Assembly (NCBI GenBank): GCA_016110215.1
Contig: JADWQD010000002.1
Location: 992,001 to 1,056,000 of the forward strand
Source: Capronia americana
Lineage: Eukaryota; Ascomycota; Eurotiomycetes; Chaetothyriales; Herpotrichiellaceae
DNA: 64,000 bases
Direction of reading: 5' to 3'
This document shows, in pieces, positions 21,061 to 31,890 of this stretch (positions within the stretch are counted from its first letter, which is position 1; every line of letters starts with the position of its first letter). The translations under genes and the position numbers were made by a program. The notes beneath the pieces were generated by a model. It was not told the DNA's origin, searched no databases, and saw nothing but the letters and a program-made list of their open reading frames with translations.

Positions 21061-22298
21061 AGAAGGAAAGTGGCAATGGCAATGGCGAACCCTGCTTCTC
21101 GATCTGATCTTGCCATCCGGATCAGTTGTGCACCATACGGGGGAGGGACATCCTCAACAGCTGCAAAACCATCGTGACAAGTCGGGCCATGATCATCGTC
21201 GTGAGACCGGATCGCGTTCCCGTTCTTGAATGCGTTACGTTTTCGTCTTATTGATGGTCGCCGGAACCACGTCGATCATCGAACTTTCGTGGCAGAGCTT
21301 CGCCGCGGGAACGACAGAACGGTACTTCATGACCTTGTTTCCAGACGCGCTACAGCGTCGTTGATTCCGCCTGTCAGTGGTTTAGCTAGTCGGTAGATAC
21401 GTTTCCACAACGTCGATGGTATCCCGTCCACATCGCAAGAGCGTGTTCCCAAGAGCCTTGCCAGACCGGAAAAAGAGAAGGGTTTTCACGAATCACCGAA
21501 ATTTCATCGTGAGTGTGAAGGTGAGGAGTGGCTTGAGCCCATACATGAATAGAAAGCCCTTAGACCTTCCGTGCCGATTCTCATCGCCTTGAAGAGGAAG
21601 AAGTAAGTAGCACTGAAGTTCTCGGGACCATCTTTTGGTCTGTCGTTTCCAGATGGTCTTATAATCCCCGGAGACTGGCTTTTCACCTTATACACAGTAT
21701 GCGAGGGAAATGTTGATGGGAACCTTTTGTTTCTTCGGAAACACTGTAAGTATATAGATGTTTGCTTCTCGATCTGCGTGTGATGTCTTCCTGCTCCTGG
21801 GGTCTGAGGATCTGCGCCACGCTCGTTCGTAATAAGCCCGCTTCTCAGATCTGTTGCGTGTAAACGGTCTAAAGAAGATGCGGTGCCGCTGCTTCTGGGG
21901 CTGTCGCAAAGATTGATGCATGATGCGGACTATTTCCTTCTAGACTTTAATGAGAATCTTGAGGCTGCTAATCTTATTATCGAGCAGTTCCCTAACCTGA
22001 CACTCCACAATCAGGATAGCTAAAGCCAGTCCTTTCTATTATACTGTCTAGTGTAATTAGTCTCCTTGAATCTAAACCGGAAACGCAGTTAATGAGGAAA
22101 TAGGGAAGGGGCTCTGGATCGCACCTGCTATCCTCGCGACACGTAGTGTGTATAGTGTATATATTACGCACGCTAAACCTACCTAGGTACCTTACCCCTA
22201 TTTGACCTGAGATAGATACCTACCGACTTGTAGTGTCGCAGTGTAGATATCTCACTTATAGATAGACTCCAAAAAATCGCAAAAAGAAAATGAATGTG
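21061..22298. other. Gene-poor stretch, AT-rich to the right
   Basis: About 1.2 kb without a supported gene. From about 21900 the sequence becomes AT-rich with many TA dinucleotides and stop codons in every frame, as in old repeats altered by repeat-induced point mutation. No element was recognised. Confidence 0.4.
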
Positions 22299-22444
22299 CA
22301 CTCCAAGTGGGACTCGAACCCACAACTGTTGATGTTGTTAGATGTTTGCAACGTTTGCGCGTGTTGGAGGATGTGGCTCACCCTCCAGATAACCGGCTCG
22401 TACGAGCCTAGAAGTCTGGCGCGCTACCATTGCGCCATTGGAGC
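22299..22444 (-). tRNA. tRNA-Arg(TCT)-like gene with two insertions
   Basis: On the minus strand all cloverleaf parts are present: acceptor GCTCCAA/TTGGAGT with discriminator G, D stem GCGC/GCGC, anticodon stem CCAGA/TCTGG with loop CTTCTA.A (anticodon TCT), and T arm GTGGG-TTCGAGT-CCCAC. An 18-nt insert after position 37 (palindromic GGCTCGTACGAGCC plus GGTT) looks like a normal tRNA intron. A second extra stretch of about 56 nt lies between anticodon stem and T arm, where arginine tRNAs have a 5-nt variable loop. It may be a pseudogene or carry an unusual second intron. Confidence 0.65.
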
Positions 22445-22458
22445 TTTCAATCTCGATA

Positions 22459-22477
22459 ATTGCGCCATTGAGCTTCT
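22459..22477 (-). pseudogene. Truncated duplicate of the tRNA 5' end
   Basis: Just upstream of the tRNA (minus strand) the sequence AAGCTCAATGGCGCAATTA repeats the tRNA's first 15 or so bases with one base missing. It is a fragment of a duplicated tRNA head. Confidence 0.55.
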
Positions 22478-22872
22478 AATAAAGCAGAAGTCGAGGATCT
22501 CGACATTGATTTTAGGGTCATTTTCAAAAATTCAATATTATGAGGCATAAAACCTTACGGTGGGGCTCTGGTGGCTACACTGCCTCGACTAAGTAGCGTA
22601 CTTATTCTCAGGGGAGAAGGCCGAGGTTTAGTGAAGCCGCTACTGTACAGTAACTGAAATAGGCAGGAGTGACTGGTCGTTCCTGCCGTGTTTACCCGCA
22701 ACTGACCACAAGAAGGCGCTGTCCGCAAGCGGGGTTGAGGGGCACAGGGGTTTCACACTACTCGTGCTGTATTCACGAGGCTGTCGGCCTTTAAGGCATA
22801 TACTTGCTTACGAGCTTACAAGTACTAGTACGCTAAAATATCCTATCGACATAGGTGTAAAGGCTAGAGGTG
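22478..22872. other. Intergenic, upstream of SDR
   Basis: About 400 bp, no gene recognised. It includes the promoter of the SDR gene at 22873. Confidence 0.45.
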
Positions 22873-23743
22873 ATGAAGCTGGAAGACCAAATCGTCCTCG
22901 TTACTGGTAAGTGCCCATGCAGCTCTCTGGGAGGCACATCTACTGTGTGCCAAAAAAAGCTTCGCGGTATCGACAGCGTAGGTCTTAAACTCGATACTCA
23001 TTCTCGATACTACAGGGTCTTCCCGCGGACTCGGTCTCGCCATCGCACGGGCGTTCCATGCAGAGGGTGCAAAAGTCGTTCTCAACTACTACAGCTCCGA
23101 AGAGGGTGTCGTGTCCGGGCTGGCAAAGGAGCTTGATGCCTTCGCTTTCCGGGCCGACGTCACCCATTCCGACGAGGTGAAGGCTCTTTTCGAGGCTGCG
23201 AAGCGGCATTTCGGAAAACCCATCACGACTGTGGTAAACAATGCCATGGTGGGCAAGTTTGCCTTCAACGGGGACGCGAGACCAAAAGTGGCGGAGTTGA
23301 GATGGTCGGATCTCAACGCCCAGCTAGAAGGGTTTCTTTGTGGCACGCTGAACACCACGCAGGCTGCACTGCCTGGATTTGAGAAGGCGGGATTCGGCCG
23401 TATCATTAATATCGGGTCCAACCTGTTCCAGAACCCAGTCGTGCCGTACCACGATTACACCGCAGCCAAGGGCGCATTGTTGGCCTTTACCAGGACTTGC
23501 GCCGCTGATCTGGGTCCAAAAGGTATCACGGTGAACATGGTGTCTGGAGGCCTTCTGCAAACGACGGACGCGAGTGCCAGTACTCCACAGGCCGTGTTCG
23601 ACCATATCAAGGCCGTGACGCCACTCAGGAAGGTCACCACGCCGGAAGACATGGCGGGTGCGGTGTTGTTCTTCGCTAGTCCGTGGGCCGCCGCGGTGAC
23701 GGGACAGCAGATTGTAGTAGACGGAGGGCTCGTCATGAACTGA
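22873..23743 (+). CDS. Classical SDR, 3-oxoacyl-ACP reductase (FabG)-like
   Basis: Exons 22873-22906 and 23016-23743 (109-bp intron, GTAAGT donor) give 253 residues. Splicing completes the cofactor loop TGSSRGLGLAIA. Further motifs are NNAMVG (NNAG-like), the catalytic serine in INIGSN, and YTAAKGAL with the Tyr-Lys pair. The C-terminus VTGQQIVVDGG is standard for this subfamily. It reduces a carbonyl group with NAD(P)H; the substrate is unknown. It ends only 20 bp from the end of the convergent MDR gene, and the pair may belong to one small metabolic unit. Confidence 0.88.
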
Positions 23744-23763
23744 TCCCAAAAGCTGAGGAGTTG

Positions 23764-24837
23764 TTATAACATGGCCTGTAGCTGTGCCCTGGGGGTGTGA
23801 ATCTCGACAACGGCTTTGCCCCAGACTTTTCGTGAGGCAAGGTCGTCGAGGGCCTTGGGAACACTTTCCAGACCAGAATACGTGGAATAGACGACCGGCT
23901 TGATCTTTCCGCTCTCAAGCATTTCGTTCAGGCCCCTCCAGACTTCATCGTTCTCCCCGGGGTGTCGTCTCCCCGTTTCGCCGTATCGCTGTTGAGAGAG
24001 TCAGCAACCGCACGTCACCACTCAAGTAAGAAGACTCACATATCCCAACAACCTGGCGCCCTTGAGCAGCACTCTATTCATGGCAAGGACTTCCATTTTC
24101 CCGCCGAGGCCAGCGAAGCCGGCGATGACGATATTGCCTCCAAACTTCAAGCATCGGATGCTCTTTTCGACCAAACCCACAGTATCATACACGGAGTCGA
24201 CGCCGGCACCGTTTGTGAGCTTCAGCACCTCCTTTTCCCATCCTTCTTTATCATACCTTACCACTCCTAGCACGCCCAGCTTCCGGACAATGTCAGCCTT
24301 CTCCTCGCTGCCCACCGTCCCAATCACCTGAGCTCCCACCGCATGAGCGATCTGCACAGCAACAACTCCCAACCCGCCCGCCGCAGCGTGGACAACGACG
24401 GTCTGGCCCGCCGTAACCCCCGCGGTTCTGATCAAAGCACCATAACTCACGGGAGCGGTCCCTGCGCCTAGCCCTGCGGCATCATGTAGCGTCCAGCCGG
24501 TAGGTAGCCTGAAGAGAGCCGAGGCAGGAACGGCGATTTGCTCAGCAAACCCACCTACGCTGGCTCCCCAAACGTGGTCGCCGATCTGGAATTGACAGCC
24601 CGCTGGCGCCGAAGCAACCGTGCCAGCAAACTCCAGACCGAGAGTAAATGGCGGCTTGACCAGGCCGATGTGATTGTTCTGGTGCTTGCCTCGCGCATAT
24701 AGGAGGTCGACGTGGTTTAATGCGCTGTGAGTGATGTTGACGAGGACTTGATCCGCCCCAGGCACCGGAGCTGGGATGTCTGTGACGCGTAGCTCTGAGT
24801 TGGCCTGGACATATTCGGTGATGTGTATCGCTTTCAT
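23764..24837 (-). CDS. Zinc-independent MDR oxidoreductase (quinone reductase-like)
   Basis: Exons (minus strand) 24837-24040 and 23988-23764, 51-bp intron, give 340 residues. The start is the ATG of MKAIHITEYV; the frame upstream begins only with TTG. It has the GroES-like fold start, then LGLEFAGTV, GDHVWGA, and the nucleotide-binding VHAAAGGLGVVAVQIA. The zinc-ligand cysteines of alcohol dehydrogenases are missing, so this is a quinone oxidoreductase/enoyl reductase-like member using NADPH. The second exon supplies the C-terminal segment ALDDLASRKVWGKAVVE. Substrate unknown. Confidence 0.87.
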
Positions 24838-25170
24838 GATGCAGTGTGCGCCCGTCCTTGTCCCGCTTGTCAGAACAGAATTGGCGACAGTAGACAAAAA
24901 GGAGGAAAGGGAGGCTTCTCCAACATAACGATATAGAACCTGTTATTGAGTTGGAAAGTGCGATAGTGGTAACCGGAGAGTCTCGTTAACCGAGGTCCAA
25001 ACGGATTTTCTGATCCGTGCTACAGTCCGTGGCTCTTTACCCGCCGCATAGTACCTTGTTGCTGTTTTGAATACATGTGTGCCAATCAATCATCATATAT
25101 CGTGAGAAAGGTTCCCTCCAGATTGTATAACCCGTAATCCACACCCGCCTTCCTAACATGGACGCAGATC
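24838..25170. other. Intergenic upstream of the MDR gene
   Basis: About 330 bp holding the MDR promoter and the 3' end of the DUF4097-like gene. No other feature seen. Confidence 0.5.
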
Positions 25171-26810
25171 TCAACATGAAAATCTCACACTTCCACTCCC
25201 AAGCTCCGAAATCTCGACCTTTGTGCCCTCCTTCGGTCCCTTGTAACCATACAGCTCATGACTGCTCTCCTTGCGGACTACCAAGCCGCGGCCACTGGCA
25301 CCGATACTGCCGGAGCCGTAGGAAGTCAAGTGTAACATTCCCTCCCATTCCGTCGGATACTCGATCGTCATACTCCCACTGCCACGCACTTGATGGGATG
25401 CCTGGAGAGCACGAATTGGCTCAGTGTTGGTAACGTCGGAGTACACTCTGACGTGCTGGCTCCCGTGGTTCGAAACAGTCGAGAGACTCGAACGCGCATC
25501 CATCTCCGAAACGCCAACTGCGTAGACATCCAAGTTGATAGAGCCTGCGTTCGTAGAGATCAAGGCTGAACCACCATTTCCGTGGACAATGTTGCCCGAG
25601 ACACTACCTGCGCTAACAGATATCTCAGTCTGCAGGACCCTCGACCTTGCCGCCTCAGAGACAAGTCGTTTCTTGAACAAGCCACCTCCAGAGGTCATCC
25701 TCACATTTATGCTTCCCGCTGTACTTGCGAGGCGGAGCACGGCCGGCTTATCGCCAGGCTGAACTTCGATCGTGACTGAGATGCTGCCGCTCGTTGTAGA
25801 CAGATCAAGTAGATCGTACAATTGGTATGTGCCGGTGATAGACCGAAACGTCTCGTGTTCGCGATGTTCGCGCTTCTCCGGTGGCCATGGTGTCTGTGAC
25901 GGCTGTTTTCCAAAGCTCGGAAGGTCATAACGACCGTTCTGTTCAGAAAAACTCATGTCAGCAAGGATACATTAGAATAATTGACTGTGCTTGAGAACAA
26001 GGTAAGGGATGGCTCCTGTACATTCTTGAGGGACTTGCAAAGTCCTGGAATCAGGAGCCATAGGCAAGCCAGTAGTGCCAGCAGGAAGAAGATCATCTTC
26101 TTGACACGCCGGGCTCGATGTTTGCCGTCTCTATGGTGTCCGAAACCGCGTCGCCGACTACCACACGATCGAGCCTTTGGAGGACCACGGCACCACCTTC
26201 TCTTCTGTCGTTGATGTTGTCGCTGCTGCAAAAAGACAGGCAAAGCGTCTGAGTCCGAGTCTGCTTCCTCATCATGGTCCTGGCCGTGGTGACTGGGATG
26301 TTGTTCGTGCACAGTCTCTGGTAGGGTCGAAGGAACCACCTCTTCATCATTTGGTCGATATGGGCTTTGGGTAGAACGTGTGATTGAAGGGGATTGTGTG
26401 TTGGGAGCGCTTACTGGTCCGGAGACCGTAGTAGGGACTGATCTCGCAGCCACTGGGGAGGCAGGTGCCGCGGGCGATTGCGACGCCGTCTGCGTGCTGG
26501 CGGAGGGAGTATAGACTGGGGGAGGATCGGATGGATCATCATCTTGTGCGATATCTGGGTACTCAACATCCCTCTCTTCATCGCCGTCAACCGTCGAGGC
26601 CAATGGCGTCCTGTCTGTTGCGGGTGTGCCGCCTGTAAAGTTGTCGGCCCATGAGCCTTGAGACGCCAGTCTCCGAGCTTCAACTGCTGCTGAGCGAGAC
26701 TTGTCAGCGTCGCCTCCTCGACGGTATGAGGTGGGAGACTGATTGAGCGAATCTTCGCTATCTCCGAAGGTCTCGTAGTTGCGAGCGGGATACTGTTTGT
26801 GAACAGTCAT
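25171..26810 (-). CDS. Membrane-anchored protein with DUF4097-like beta domain
   Basis: Proposed exons (minus) 26810-26022 and 25938-25171 give 518 residues. Residues 1-235 are disordered and rich in Ser/Pro/Asp. One membrane helix (about 239-257, MIFFLLALLACLWLLIPGL) follows a very basic stretch, so the N-terminus is probably cytosolic and the rest outside or lumenal. The second half has regular strand repeats such as TTSGSISVTI, STAGSINVRM, VSAGSVSGNI and TNAGSINLDV, typical of the right-handed DUF4097 beta fold. The two parts lie in different frames that overlap by 4 bp, so they could be mistaken for two genes. Phase 0 at the junction and the fungal TM-plus-DUF4097 layout favour one gene. 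Function unknown. Confidence 0.75.
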
Positions 26811-28338
26811 CTTGAACCAATACTGTAGTATGCAATCAACCAATGCGGGGTACAAGTCAGTGCATGGATGTCAGTGAGAGGGTGAAAAGTGCCTATGTTC
26901 AAGTAATGTCGAAGAGAAAGGACAGTTCGTTCTTGAAAATATTAGCGGTTGGATTCTTTTGCAGTACCCTAAGTTATGCTCTCTATCTCAGAGCGGCATC
27001 GAGCTGAAGATGATTGAGGCCATGATGCCGATCAATTCGCAGGCAGACACCAAAAGAGAGCCCAGTTCTCAGCGTCGCCGTACCCGTGTGCCGCCCGCGC
27101 CTTACTTGGTGCTGTGAGCTTCCGCAAGCGGTTACAGTTCCATGCCACCCCCGGCATGTCACGGAATACAGGTGTTGATAGGCGGATAAGACCCATGCTT
27201 TCGTCCACCCAGCTTCTCCATCTCCTGATCCTGAAATAAGGCCACCCGTCGTGTCCAGCTCCTGCAAACGTCATACAAGGTCACTGATGCTCGGATCGTA
27301 TCTCGTAACGATTCCTACCCAAGGACTGAATCCCTCTTGCTTTACCAGCACAGGCTCTTGCAATGCTGGTGCTGAGCATCTACTAGAAAGATTGGAGGGA
27401 AAGGAATACAATGTCTAGGCGCATCGCTGTCTGGTGTTTGAAGTACAGATTGTGAAAGTCGAAATCCACAACTGACCGCTCAACTTGGCCAAAGCCATTT
27501 TAACATCCCAGCAGTTTACAGTTGTCGCTTTCGCGTCCTCCTCCTCGATACCAGGATTCACGCCCATTCTATCTTTGCCAACGTACCTCCACAATGACCA
27601 CGATCAAGCAAAGAAATCAGGAAGCTCATAAGTTCATCTTAGCCATATGTCATCGGGTAAGCGAAGGGTGGCTACCTTCGTCCCATCACGGCGAATCCTA
27701 TGCCTGGTCTCTGGAGATGCTATCTGTTTGCCCAGGTTTGTTTTGCTCCTGACCGACGCCGTGATGAAGACAGCATTCACATAGGGCAAAGAGGAAAGCC
27801 CTATCCCTATCAGGGAAATGAGAGCCGCTCGATTTCAAGAATTCAACTTGAGATACAAGTATCGTACGAACGAAGCTTCTGGAGAGCACTCAAGTCCACT
27901 CCTGTTGTCGAGCCTGGAGTGATCCTAAGCTCCGAGGAGAGCTGATGTCGATGAGACTGAGCAAAATCTCGGCTGTCGGATGCCCTGTTCTCAAATGGAC
28001 TGAATGTTCTTGACTTGTAGCCTCATATTCTCGTGTTTCTTACTTATAATCCTATTGTGTGATCAATTGTGAGCTTTTGCAATGGCCATCTAATGGTTTA
28101 CCTGGTTAAGCCCGAAGCTTGTGTTAACTACAGATCGTTGGAAGTATAACAACCGTCTTCTATCTACATCAAACGAAAGCTGAAATAAAGTACGAGGTTT
28201 ATTGCTGATGACAACGGTACGGTTACTGACCGCCTTGCTCTGGGTGGCTGCCTGTCAAGTGGTGAATGCTGCCACGAGGTCACATCTTGGTATTCACCTT
28301 CAGCCTAACAATCGGTAAGTCATTCTTCATCATATTCA
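26811..28338. other. Intergenic, possible remnant of an F-box-like paralogue
   Basis: About 1.5 kb. A 76-residue frame at 27522-27752 contains RVSEGWLP, which resembles the QVSEEWIP segment of the gene at 28449. It may be a dead paralogue fragment. Nothing else was recognised. Confidence 0.35.
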
Positions 28339-28403
28339 CTCAACCTCAACCTCAACCTCAACCTCAACCTCAACCTCAACCTCAACCTCAACCTCAACCT
28401 CAA
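28339..28403. repeat. CTCAAC hexanucleotide array, about 11 copies
   Basis: A perfect 65-bp array ending 45 bp before the ATG of the next gene, so probably inside its promoter or 5' leader. Confidence 0.95.
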
Positions 28404-28448
28404 TGAAGGAATGCTTTTCCTAGACTTCAGTGCTTCACAATCTTGAAA

Positions 28449-29365
28449 ATGCCGCCGATCAAAAGACCTCGGCGTAAACTAGGCTCAAGACCATACGAGA
28501 AACCCTCAAGCAGAAAAGTCGCTGCACCAGTCCCTCCAGCGCAGCCAAACATCGGTCAACAAGAGTCGCCTTTTCTTGCACTTCCCATCGAGATAAGATG
28601 GCAGGTCTACTCTTACCTCACCGATCTACCTTCACCATCTGAGAATTCTCCTGAGCTTTCCAGACTTGAAAAGGGAAGGAAATCACTCATGAGTGTGTCT
28701 CGCCAAGTCAGTGAGGAATGGATACCTTTTTTCTATCGTACGTCTCCGTGGGCACATCCGCATAAGTCCCTCGACCTTATGGGGCATGTCTTTTGCTTGA
28801 AAGAAACATCTACTGATTCTAAACAGGCTCCACAACCATCATCGGCAGTCGAATGACCCAACCGTCCGATTTTGGCAACCTTTACCTGAAGACGTTGGGC
28901 CACTACAAACTACGGCATATTCGCAAGATTGCATATGCGGCAAGTCCCGATGACAAAGGATCCCCAGAATTCTCAGAGATGAAGGCTTTGCTTACACTCG
29001 TCGGCAAGTTCGAGACAGAGCTTCACTCTCTGGTTGAGGTCAAGCTGCAGGCACGCTACACGTCCTACTCAAGGAGTATTTGGGCTATTGGTTTGACACC
29101 TGATCATGCAGCGATGGCGATTTGGGCGTGGATGGGGTGGGGTCAGTTCGCAAGAACTCTGCAAGGAAGGACTCGGTCTGGAGCGCTGAGGGGCTGGGAT
29201 GCTGAGAAGGAGGTTTTGGTCCTCAAGTGGCCCAATCCGCACTCCTACCGACCCGTTGAGCTCGTTTTGAAATTTACGAAGCCTGAGAATTTGGATGAGT
29301 TGATGGCTGAAGGACCTGGTGTCGAAGTGTACAAGCTGTCGGAGACTCAGGAGATTGCAGATTAG
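28449..29365 (+). CDS. F-box/2EXR-like protein
   Basis: Exons 28449-28737 and 28827-29365 (89-bp intron, CTGATTCTAAACAG acceptor region) give 275 residues. The ATG at 28449 is used since the frame upstream starts only with TTG. After a basic N-terminus, SPFLALPIEIRWQVYSYL (about 39-56) resembles the F-box/2EXR helix of many fungal proteins, and SVSRQVSEEWIPFFYR continues that pattern across the splice site. The rest is unassigned. Such proteins are numerous and fast-evolving in filamentous fungi, and some are SCF substrate adaptors. The role here is unknown. Confidence 0.72.
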
Positions 29366-31890
29366 TGGCGGGCGGCTATGAAGCCTCCAGAGCAGGTCGT
29401 GCAGACAATCGCGGGACACCATGAGGCTCGTTTGTAAGCTAGTTAGCAATACGGAGAATTCAAGGGCTTCGCCTGTCGTGGCCTCGCCCTAACCGTGCGC
29501 TTCAGATGGCCTCATGTCGTCGATCTGTATTTCTCATCTGCCAAGGGCTACCGGCGACTGCCAGACGTGAGTTACGCACTGGAAGCAGACCGTTGAGAGA
29601 TTCTAGATGGATCATCAACCAATCCTCTGCTTAAGTCTGCTAAATGCAAGATAGTCCTCCGAACCACTAACTACGCCTCCACCTGGAACACCTGCCAAAC
29701 ACATGCCTGGCAGATTCAACATCTATGGTATTTAGCCTGACTGCCCCGAACATTGCACCCCCAGTGTCGATTTCGACTGGCTCTTCAGTGTTTCTTCAAC
29801 TCTTCCCCGCTTCTGGAGGTATCTCTTATTCTCCTTCTACTCATGTCAGTCAAGACGGAGGGAGACTGTTGCTTTCCACATTCCTATTTGACCGCTATTC
29901 CAAGAGGAGAAGCCTGAGGAGGTTTATTGTCTCGCGAGTGAAGTACCTGGCGTACACCGTAACGAATGTGAAAGATGTTGATAAGGGGTGTCCCAAACAT
30001 GGACGCATTGCCCGGCGTTTTACATGAACAGTTGATATTCTGCATACCAAGATTTTCAGTCTTCCTTGGTTAGAACGTATGTAGACATGGACAGTGAGTG
30101 ATTGACTTCTGACAAGCCGAAACGCGAGGAGAGAGAACATCCATCAGAGCCAGTAAGTTACACCGACGCGGTGCCTCAATGCCAACAAGTCCGAGTCCAG
30201 AATTAGTGATCCTTGATGAATTGCAGCCATTCCCACCTTAAGAAGACCACATCTAGAGAGCTTAAGGCAGGGGCAGACAGCCCGGCGAGAAATCAGGAGC
30301 CAGGAAAGGCCCGACACACTTAGTTCTGGCTGACCACGATAAAAGTGGATCGATGGTGCTTTAAGCGAGTGTGCAGTTACAGAGATGAAAAGTCGCTCTG
30401 TTGAGCGTTGTAGGATTGATCGCAGACCATTTTTGTCTCGCTTGACCGTGAAGTCATCATGCATACGCACTCAGGAGGGACTCAACGCACATGCGGAGTG
30501 GACTGGGCGCACTCTTCAGGAGTTGAATGGTTGGACGAGGCCGCAGCGGAGGAGCTCTAGCTTCCCGGCGGGCTGGCCCCGAGGCTCGTTCACAGGGTTC
30601 ACCAGCCGTCGACCCCCGGCGTGGTTCGTGTTAGCGATAGATTAGGTTTCTCTACCTGCGGCTAACCCCGTGTTTCCCAGCGCAACCAACGGTCGCGCGT
30701 TGTTTATCATCAGGCAGAGCTCCAAATCACACTTCTTGTTGCAGGCCTGGACCAAGGAATCCCATCACATCGCCTCACCGCTTGCAGGGAGACACAACGT
30801 GGTCTTCTCTGATGCGTCAAGTGACCTGAGCCGTCGCTCACCACTTCGTGCTGGAGGTCGAAGGAAGCGGTCTTTGTGCATGCTAAACTTCCAAGCGCGT
30901 TCATTTCTCCCGCGAGTCTGCCTATCAGCGTGCTGGGCTCATGAGCTGCAACGGTGATTTGCCAGCCTAGCACAATTTATTCGCACCCGTCGTATCATCC
31001 AGCTGCTGACCGTGGGGTCGATTGGGTGTTCGCTTCCATTGTTTTGCATATCACTGCTTCGACAGTGGCGAAGGTCGCATAGAGGATCTGAGGAAAACCA
31101 TATTTATCTTCCGAACGCGCTCTCGGGTGTAGTAACTAGAGTTCTTTTTGTGAAATCAAGGTAGGCGGTCAGGCAGGTTGCAGGCCCGGCAGTGAGATCG
31201 CTGTGCTGCGTCTGCCGTGTCTATGAATCATTTCGGCTTGCTTGCATTGTTGCTTTTTCGAGTTCTTTGAAGTTCCACCAATCTCTCCCAGAAAAGAGTT
31301 TGGGGTGAGCCCATCAGTCCATCCACACCTTCGACCAAGATCCCGGTCGGCCACCGCAAGTGAATCCTGACGTCGTCCGAGGCGGTCCCTTCCTCCCGCT
31401 TAGCGCCGTCACAATTCCACCCAAGTCATTTCGGATACAACGCCCTGGTTCCCTGTTGCTCGAGTCCGTCCTGAGTCACTCACAGCCAGAAGACATCGTC
31501 ACGAGTCGGTCGGCGTCTAGTCTCCGACCCTCTTCCCTCCTGCCTGTCTTCCAGACTTTTCCCTGCACCAAACAAACTCCAACTCCATCTCCGCAAAGCC
31601 AAACCTTCCTCACCCGCACCGAATACGTTGATCGACCTTAACGACCCGAGCTCGATCCCGTCGTAAACACCAACAAAGACGTAACTTGGACGACGGCTAC
31701 AAAATCCAGTCAACGCATCGGCGCCTTCTCCGTTTCAAGGGACTGATCGCAGCAGCTGGCATCCTCGGACTGCCATCAGCGCAGTCTGGCTGCTAATATG
31801 AGAAAGAAGACCTTGACGCAGCTGCGACGGACGGTTCACATCTGCCTGGGGAGATAACGGGTCCTACATTCCACAGAGAGCTTTGCTCTC
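29366..31890. other. Long gene-free stretch and pyrimidine-rich leader
   Basis: About 2.5 kb without a supported gene. Frames at 29725-30027 and 30385-30957 have no recognisable domain. The last 500 bp are rich in C/T, a pattern common in fungal promoters and 5' leaders, in front of the gene at 31891. Confidence 0.45.

Noticed and set aside
25953..26855. The DUF4097-like region as two separate overlapping genes
   Set aside because: The downstream half has no good start of its own, the splice signals are in phase, and the combined layout is known in fungi.
28339..28403. Internal telomere-type repeat
   Set aside because: CTCAAC is not the TTAGGG/CCCTAA telomere repeat of filamentous fungi.
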